Below are positions 57,884-64,000 of a stretch of DNA of 64,000 nucleotides, one piece after another. Every line of letters begins with the position of its first letter. Within the stretch, counting starts at the first letter, position 1. The translations under genes and the position numbers were made by a program. This DNA comes from Dillenia suffruticosa. Lineage: Eukaryota > Streptophyta > Magnoliopsida > Dilleniales > Dilleniaceae. The notes beneath the pieces were generated by a model. That model was not told the origin of the DNA. It did not search any database and saw only the letters and a list, made by a program, of their open reading frames with translations. Location of the stretch: the NCBI GenBank assembly GCA_033439265.1, contig JAVTVX010000024.1, positions 16,042,501-16,106,500 on the forward strand, given 5' to 3'.

Positions 57884-59855
57884 TGTTGACCTAATAGAAT
57901 TTTGATGATGAGTGGCTAGAAGGAAAATAGTTCAAGAATATAAGAAAACAGATAAGAAAATTTAAAATCCTACGGGACAGGTCGACTTGCTTAGAAAACA
58001 CATCGACATACGACATACACACACATACATCGACCTGTTTGATACTCTTGTCAACCTAAACCAAATGTTTTTTATTAGAAACATAAGTCTGCACACCTCG
58101 ACCCACATAAGTACACATCGACCTAGGTAGTCAGGTGGACCAATTTAAAATTACACATCGACCAATTGCTAAGTACATTGACCAATTTATCTCAATACAT
58201 ATCAACCAATTGTTTTTGTGAATTGTTACACATCAACCTGTTCTCTACACACATCAAATCTGTCTTGCAAAAACACATCAACCTATTCTACAACACATCA
58301 ACCTAAACTGTGTCATATCCACCAATCTCATATACTGTGTCGACCAATTTAAAGATCAAATAGTAACACATCAACCTGATAGTTTGACACATCAACCTGT
58401 CAGTACTTGATTGAGATATACACACATCAACCTGGAGTCATGCTTGTCGACCTAGCCTAAACACATCAACCAATTTATTTCATCACATCGACCAATTTGA
58501 CAAATGAATAGTAATACATCAACCTTTGATGAGCACATGTCGACCTGGCCATTATGTTTCTTAAATACTGCACATCGACATAGCAAAATATTTGTTGACA
58601 CGAGGTAACACATCGACCAATTCATTTTTTCAGATCCATCAATTTTTATTTGCACAGTAAAATGTCGATGTATATAGTGAGTCTTGTCAACCTGATATTC
58701 AATTTTCATTAAAATACATATCTACCTATTAGTTTCATGTCGACACAACATATGTACATCAACCAATTAATCTCCACACATCGACCAATTTGTTATATGA
58801 ATAGTAACATGTCGATGCATCAAATTAGACCCTACCTTTCACAAAGTTAGAAAGATCAAACATCGACACGGTTGAAATGTTGTCGACACAAAGGAACACA
58901 TCGACCAATTAAAAATCTCGTGTCCACCAATTTCATTTGGTACAGTTCCTTGTCGACCTAGAATAGTTTCTTGTCGACCTGTTTGCATAGAAATACACTA
59001 GAAATAATTTAAAGTCAGGTCGATATCCATAATAGACTTGTTAATTGCGTGCGTCAGAAACCAGATCTGGGAAACATTTTTGAATCTGATGAACCCATAC
59101 TTTCTTTGATTCCTGAAATATTTCCTTTTCTATCAAAGCTAACATTTGAATGCAACAGAAACAAAGTCTAATTGGTCTATTTAAAAGAGGCACCAGTAAA
59201 AGAATGAAGTTTCAGCACAAAAGAAGGAACAGTTGCAGAAACAGTAATGACAGAAATTAAATGCCCAACATTCGAATACAACAACCTTCACCAACTCTCA
59301 ATGGCTCTATTCAATACTTCAATAAATACTGAGAGTAGAAAATAGAGAGGGATATATATGAGATAACAAGAGATAACGACTTGAATTAAAAACTCCATTG
59401 AATATCGAAAAGTCTCGTCTCTATGCACTTGAAAGTTTTAATTGTATTAACTGCCTTTTCAAGTTTTTCATTCTGTCAAATATAAGGAAAGTAAGCCTCA
59501 ATTCTTGACCTTCTTTTATAGATTAATTCGAGTATTAAAGATTAAGGAGTTGAGACACTGCCTTAAGTTTAGAAAAGTCCAAATTCAATCTGAGAGAGAT
59601 TGAATTGTTGTGTTCAGACATAACACTGTATGAGGTTTAACTTGAACCTAGAATCAAGATTGCAAAGTAAACATTTAGTGAAAAATCCAAGGGGAGCCTG
59701 GGACTGGACGTATACCGGGTTTGGTGAAACTACTATAAAAATTCTTTGTATCTTTTTTACTTGTTTTCATTTATTGTTATAAAGTTTTAAAACTCAGAAA
59801 AAGTATCGAAAAGTCTATATTCAACTATTCATCCCTCCCCTCTGGTTGAATAACA
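57884..59855 (+). repeat. 5' LTR of the plus-strand Sirevirus
   Basis: Starts TGTTGACCTAATAG, ends GGTTGAATAACA, 1972 bp. Near the 3' end (59688-59740) is 'ccaaggggagcctgggactg' with 'gacgta' and 'ggtttggtgaaactac', matching the conserved block of Sirevirus LTRs as I recall it. The right boundary is fixed by the primer-binding site. Confidence 0.8.
57975..59030 (+). repeat. CACATCGACC motif array in the LTR
   Basis: About forty imperfect copies of 'acacatcgacc(t/a)' often followed by 'aattt' or 'tgttt', one roughly every 26 bp, in one main orientation. Variants include catcaacc and tgtcgacc. The array occupies the U3 half of the LTR. Confidence 0.85.
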
Positions 59856-59857
59856 AT

Positions 59858-59868
59858 TGGTATTAGAG
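59858..59868 (+). other. Sirevirus primer-binding site
   Basis: TGGTATTAGAG, complementary to initiator tRNA-Met apart from common drift, two bases after the LTR. Confidence 0.75.
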
Positions 59869-59914
59869 TGGATGTGTTGTCAAAAGGCTTAACAGCTCAA
59901 TACCAAAGATCCAA

Positions 59915-60898
59915 ATGGCAATTAAAGGTAACAATGTACCAGTTAAAACTTGCTCAACAAACCGTGTACCATTTTTCAATGGAAGCAACTTCAGCTATTG
60001 GAAGCAAAGGATGCGCAACTTTATTATTGCACATGACCTAAATGCATGGAAAATCATCGAAGAAGGAGTCAAATTCCCCATTGAAGAGACATATAGAGTT
60101 CATGTGCTGGAAAAATTAAAGAACATGACTGTGGAATAAAAGAAAACCTATCAAACCAACTGCAAAGTTATCAATCTTTTTCACCTTACACTGAGCGTCA
60201 ACGAATATAATCGAGTCTCTTCTTGCATAACAACAAAGGAGATTTGGGAAAAACTTGAGGCCACCTACGAAGGAACCAACCAAGTACATAAGAGCAAAAT
60301 CGGATTATTGAAGCAAGAATATAAAGTCTTCAAGATGAAGGATGGAGGAAGGATGGAGAAGCAATCAGTGAAATGATTACAAGATTTAATAAGGTAACTA
60401 ATGAGCTCAGACTACTTGGAAAAGGAATCCCTCAAAAAGATATGGTGGACAAAATTTTAAGAAGCTACCAAAGTCTTGGGAGCCCAAAGTAATAGCAATT
60501 GAGGAGTCCAAAAATCTTGAGACTCTGACAATGGATGAACTTGTGGGATCCTTGATAACCCATGAAATGAAGCTGAATGTGAAGGAGCCTGCTAAAGAAG
60601 AAAGAGGCAAAGGGGTAACCTTGAACATTGATAATGAGGAAAGTACATCCAGTTTAGAAGAAGAAGAAGATGAAGGGGATGAAGCTCTTCTGGTAAGAAA
60701 ATTCATAAAATTCATGATGAGGAAGAAGAACAAAAATAAGTCATCCTTCAAAATGCCATAAAAGAAGGAAGAAATCAAATGTTTTGAATGTAAGAAGCTA
60801 AGGCACATGAAGGCTGACTGCCCCTTTTTAAAAAAGGATGAGAAGAAGTACAAAAAGGATAGAAAAGAGAAGAAAAAGAAAAAGGCATTTGCTGCATA
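59915..60898 (+). pseudogene. Sirevirus gag
   Basis: Starts 'MAIKGNNVPVKTCS' and continues 'PFFNGSNFSYWKQRMRNFI', the typical copia gag opening. After a stop at 60137 it goes on with 'TTKEIWEKLEATYEGTNQV' and 'SKIGLLKQEYKVFKMKDGG'. A second frame (60531-60761) is acidic and Lys-rich. The zinc knuckle 'CFECKKLRHMKADC' (CX2CX4HX4C) at about 60782-60825 is intact, followed by a Lys-rich tail ending at 60898. At least two stops and one shift break it. Confidence 0.8.
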
Positions 60899-60911
60899 GA
60901 GTGATGAAAAT

Positions 60912-63900
60912 TTGAGCTCAGGTGATGAAAAGCAAAATAAGAAACAAGCAAACATTTGTTTCATGGCAAATGAAGAATCTTCTGACAGTGTGGTAAACTC
61001 CACACTCTATTCATCATGTTCTGAATCTGAAAATGAGTTTTTTATCTCTGAATTATGTGAGGCTTTAGTAGAATCACTAAAGGAATTAAAAAAACTCAAA
61101 AAGAAAAATAATTTGCTAAGAAAAGAACTGACTGAAAATGTCAAAATATCAGAGAAATCAAAAGATGAAGTAAATGAGCTAAAAATGAAAAATGTTGAAT
61201 TAAATATGTACGTTGATGAATTTAAGAAAAAACTGAATGATGAATGTTTAGATGAAGATAACAACCTTTTTGTAAATGAAAACATGCTTTTAAAGAAAGA
61301 ATTAGATGAACAAAAAGAAAAGAATGAAAGACAAATTGTTATACTAATGAAATTTATTCAAGAACAAGAAAAGTTAGATGTCATGTTAGGAATCCAAAGA
61401 GGTGTATTTGATAAGGCATGATTGGGATTTAATCCTAACCAAATGCAAAAAAAGTTGTATAAATGTTTTGTGTCAAGCTCTGAAAATGCTAAACAAGAAA
61501 GATGTCACACATGCATGAAGATGGGGTACAAATATGAAATCTGTAAGTTTAAAAACATGGCTTTAAACAACACTAAGAAACCAAGAGCACCAATCAGACA
61601 CTGCACCTACTGCAAGAAGAATGGACACTCGATTTATGATTGCTGCCTTCTGAACTCATCAAGAACATCAAAGATAATTTCAAAGCTAACTTAGCAAGAC
61701 CCAAAAAGATATGGGTACCAAAGGCAAAGGTGTGATTGTTTCTTACTACAGGTGTGCTTAAAGTCAAGAGAGTCTCCCGGCAAGTCTGTGTAGTGCATTG
61801 ATAGTGGATGCTCAAGATACATGACCGGAGACGCATCGAAATTCTTACATTTTGAAAGCAAAAAGGAGGAAAGGTCACGTTTAAAGACAATTCAAAAGGA
61901 AAAGTTGTCGGCATAGACAATATTGGAGGTAAGTCTTCTGAATCTCAAATTCAAAATGTGTTGCTTATTTCTGGATTGAAATTTAGCTTACTAAGTATTA
62001 GTCAACTATGTGACAAAGGCTATTCTGTACTATTTAAAGCTGATGCATGCTCCATTATTGAAAAATCCTCTGGACTTACAAAGTTTACTGGCCATAGAAA
62101 AGGAAACATATATATAATTGATCTAGATCTCTTAAAACCCTTAAACGAATCATGTCTAGTTGCTATGAACAAAAATTCTTCATGGCTATGGCGTAGAAGA
62201 TAAGGACATGCTAGTACGGACACAATTTCAAAATTAGTTAGGAAAGATATAGTTAAAAGTTTTTCAAAATTAAAATTTGAAAAAAACAAATTATGTGATG
62301 TATGTATAAAAGGAAAACAAACAAAAATATCTTTTAAATCTAAAAATTGTGTGTCAACAGAAAGTCCTCTAAAACTTCTTCATATTGATTTGTTTGGACC
62401 TACTAGAACACAAAATTTAGGAGAAAAACATTATGAATTTGTAATCATTGATAATTACTCTAAATTCACATGGTGCTATTTCTTACCAAAAAGGAAGAAG
62501 CTTGTGAGGCATTCATAAAACTATACAAGAAAATTCAAAATTAGAAGGGATTGTCTATTAAGAGTATTAGGAGTGATCATGGCAAGGAGTTTGAGAACAA
62601 ACCATGGATGAATTTTGCAATCATTATGGTATTGACCATAACTTTTCAACTCCTAGGACACCTTAACAAAATGGTGTGACAGAAAAAAAAATAGAACTCT
62701 CCAAGAAATGGTTAGGACAATACTTTGTGAAAATAATCTATCTAAGTTCTTTTAGGCAGAAGCAGTGAACATATCATGCTATATTTTGAATAGAGCACAA
62801 GTGAGACAAATACTAAAGAAAACCCCTTATGAACTTTACAAAGGAAGGAAACCAAATATATCATACTTTAAGCTATTTGGATGCAAATGTTTTGTCTGAA
62901 ATAATGGAAGAAGCATTAGGAAAACCAAAAGTGATGAAGGAATTTTCCTGGGATATTCATTACCAAGCAAAGTTTATAGAGTCTACAATAAAAGGACCAT
63001 AATAGTGGATGAGTCAATTCATATAGAGTTTGATGAAGAAAATGATATCAATCAAAGGATGTTGGATAACGAAAATATATCTGAGAAATTAAATGATATT
63101 AGTTTGTCTGATAAAATAAACAATCAAAAAGAGGAGTCAAATGATCTCACCGTACAGGCGAAAAGAAATGAAACACAGCAGGAGTAAGAGATCAAATACC
63201 CTCATATTAGAAAAGACGTAAATCCAGAGAATATAATTGGGAGTATTAGTTCAGGAGCAAGAACCAGATCTGCAATCCAAAATCAATACGAGTATGTAGT
63301 TTTTATCTCTCAGAATGAATCCAAAAATGTGGATGAAGTTTTAGGAGATGAATATTGGATTATGGCAATGCAAGATGAACTGAATCAGTTTGAGAGAAAT
63401 AAAGTATGGAATTTGGTACTTAGACCTATAGATCAATCGGTAATTGGAGCCAAATGGGTTTTCAGAAACAAACTTAATGAATTTGGCACAATTACAAGGA
63501 ACAAAGCAAGATTAGTGGCTAAAGATTATAGTCAAGATGAAGGAATTGATTACGATAAAACGTACACACCAGTAGCAAGATTAGAAGCCAAAAGAATGTT
63601 GCTTGTCTTCTATTGTTTCGTGAATTTTAAGCTTTACCAAATGGATGTCAAAAGTGTATTTCAGAATGATTATTTGAATGAGACAGTATATGTCGAACAA
63701 CCTCCTAGCTTTGAAAATCCTAAGTGTCCTGAATATGTATATAAATTAACCAAAGTATTGTAGGGTTTGAAGCAAACTCCTAGAGCTTGGTATGAAAGAT
63801 TAAGTAATTTTTTGATAGAAAATGACATTATACGAGGGAAAGTAGATACCACACTATTTGTCAAAAAGAGAGATGATGATTTCTTGATTATACAAATATA

Positions 63901-64000
63901 CATAGATGATATAATATTTGAAGGAACTAGTACGAGAATGTGTGAGGAATTTGCAACCAAAATGCAAAGAGAATTTGAAATGAATATGATGGGTGAGTTG
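60912..64000 (+). pseudogene. Sirevirus pol (partial, runs off the window)
   Basis: 60912-61421 is a long Glu/Lys coiled coil. 61500-61660 holds two further zinc-finger-like units, 'CHTCMKMGYKYEIC' and 'CTYCKKNGHSIYDC'. The protease 'IDSGCSRYMTGDASKF' lies at about 61796. Pre-integrase and integrase follow, with 'WLWRRR-GHAS' (the first histidine changed), 'LLHIDLFGPTRTQN' (about 62377) and 'SIRSDHGKEFEN' (about 62558). The reverse transcriptase (63329 onward) has 'GAKWVFRNKLNEFGTITRN', 'YQMDVKSVFQNDYLNETVY' and 'IYIDDIIFEGTS' near 63894. Stops at 63761 and elsewhere make it non-functional as read. Confidence 0.85.

Larger units (their letters stand above)
57884..64000 (+). mobile_element. 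Sirevirus-like copia element, 3' part beyond window
   Basis: LTR 57884-59855, primer-binding site 59858-59868, gag, a Lys/Glu-rich coiled-coil region with extra zinc fingers, protease, integrase and reverse transcriptase, running off the right edge. It is inserted in the minus-strand Sirevirus pol. Stops occur in gag, integrase and reverse transcriptase, but it is less decayed than the other copies. Confidence 0.85.

Noticed and set aside
57975..59030. Possible CRISPR-like or satellite array
   Set aside because: The repeats are short, variable and directional with unconserved spacing inside a plant LTR; there is no spacer structure and the host is eukaryotic.
60407..61285. Minus-strand Ser/Phe-rich frames of 198 and 92 codons
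   Set aside because: Antisense shadows of the Lys/Glu-rich Sirevirus gag and coiled-coil region.
1..64000. tRNA, rRNA or organellar insertions
   Set aside because: No tRNA cloverleaf core, rRNA block or plastid-like coding sequence was recognised; only primer-binding sites complementary to initiator tRNA-Met were seen.

Overview
The window is nuclear DNA from a flowering plant, most likely a eudicot. It is AT-rich and rich in microsatellites, and nested Ty1/copia, Ty3/gypsy and CACTA (En/Spm) elements fill most of it. One gene looks intact: a three-exon ARGONAUTE of the AGO2/AGO3 clade on the minus strand (15544-19894). Its 3' UTR carries a near-perfect match to the eudicot microRNA miR403, which is known to regulate AGO2. 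The eudicot call rests mainly on that site.

Layout. 1-1608 is the end of a gypsy-type LTR that cuts a minus-strand copia element (1609-6900, 5' LTR 6419-6900). 7521-8868 is a decayed CACTA-associated gene of the Transposase_24 type. About 9135-12175 is an isolated minus-strand Sirevirus-like LTR packed with AGTCGACT-like words. 12176-15100 holds no recognisable gene. Then come AGO2 and its 5' flank. 21841-27310 is a CACTA-type element carrying a truncated gypsy element. 28590-35996 is Sirevirus copy A, with a 1.4-kb non-autonomous LTR element nested inside its integrase. 36062-39233 is a second copy of the AGO2 5' flank. 39234-44227 is Sirevirus copy B at the same site as A. 44228-50006 is a CACTA element with a decayed TNP2 transposase. 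50007-51806 is a third copy of the AGO2 flank, containing a 415-bp tandem duplication. About 51990-52985 is a deleted AGO2 pseudogene. 52990-57883 is a minus-strand Sirevirus with an env-like extra ORF. 57884-64000 is a plus-strand Sirevirus that runs off the window.

How it fits together. The repeated flank, the shared insertions and the pseudogene show that this was a tandem array of AGO2-type genes in one orientation. At least four units are implied: one intact gene, two flanks that lost their gene bodies, and one deleted body. The array was expanded and then dismantled by transposons. Paralogous units act as empty sites for each other, so the order of events can be read from the window itself. 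A Sirevirus and a CACTA element landed in one unit, that unit was duplicated, and then another CACTA element and a small LTR element hit only the left copy. All transposon coding regions I could read carry stops or frameshifts. Boundaries marked 'about' are by eye, and no similarity search was possible.
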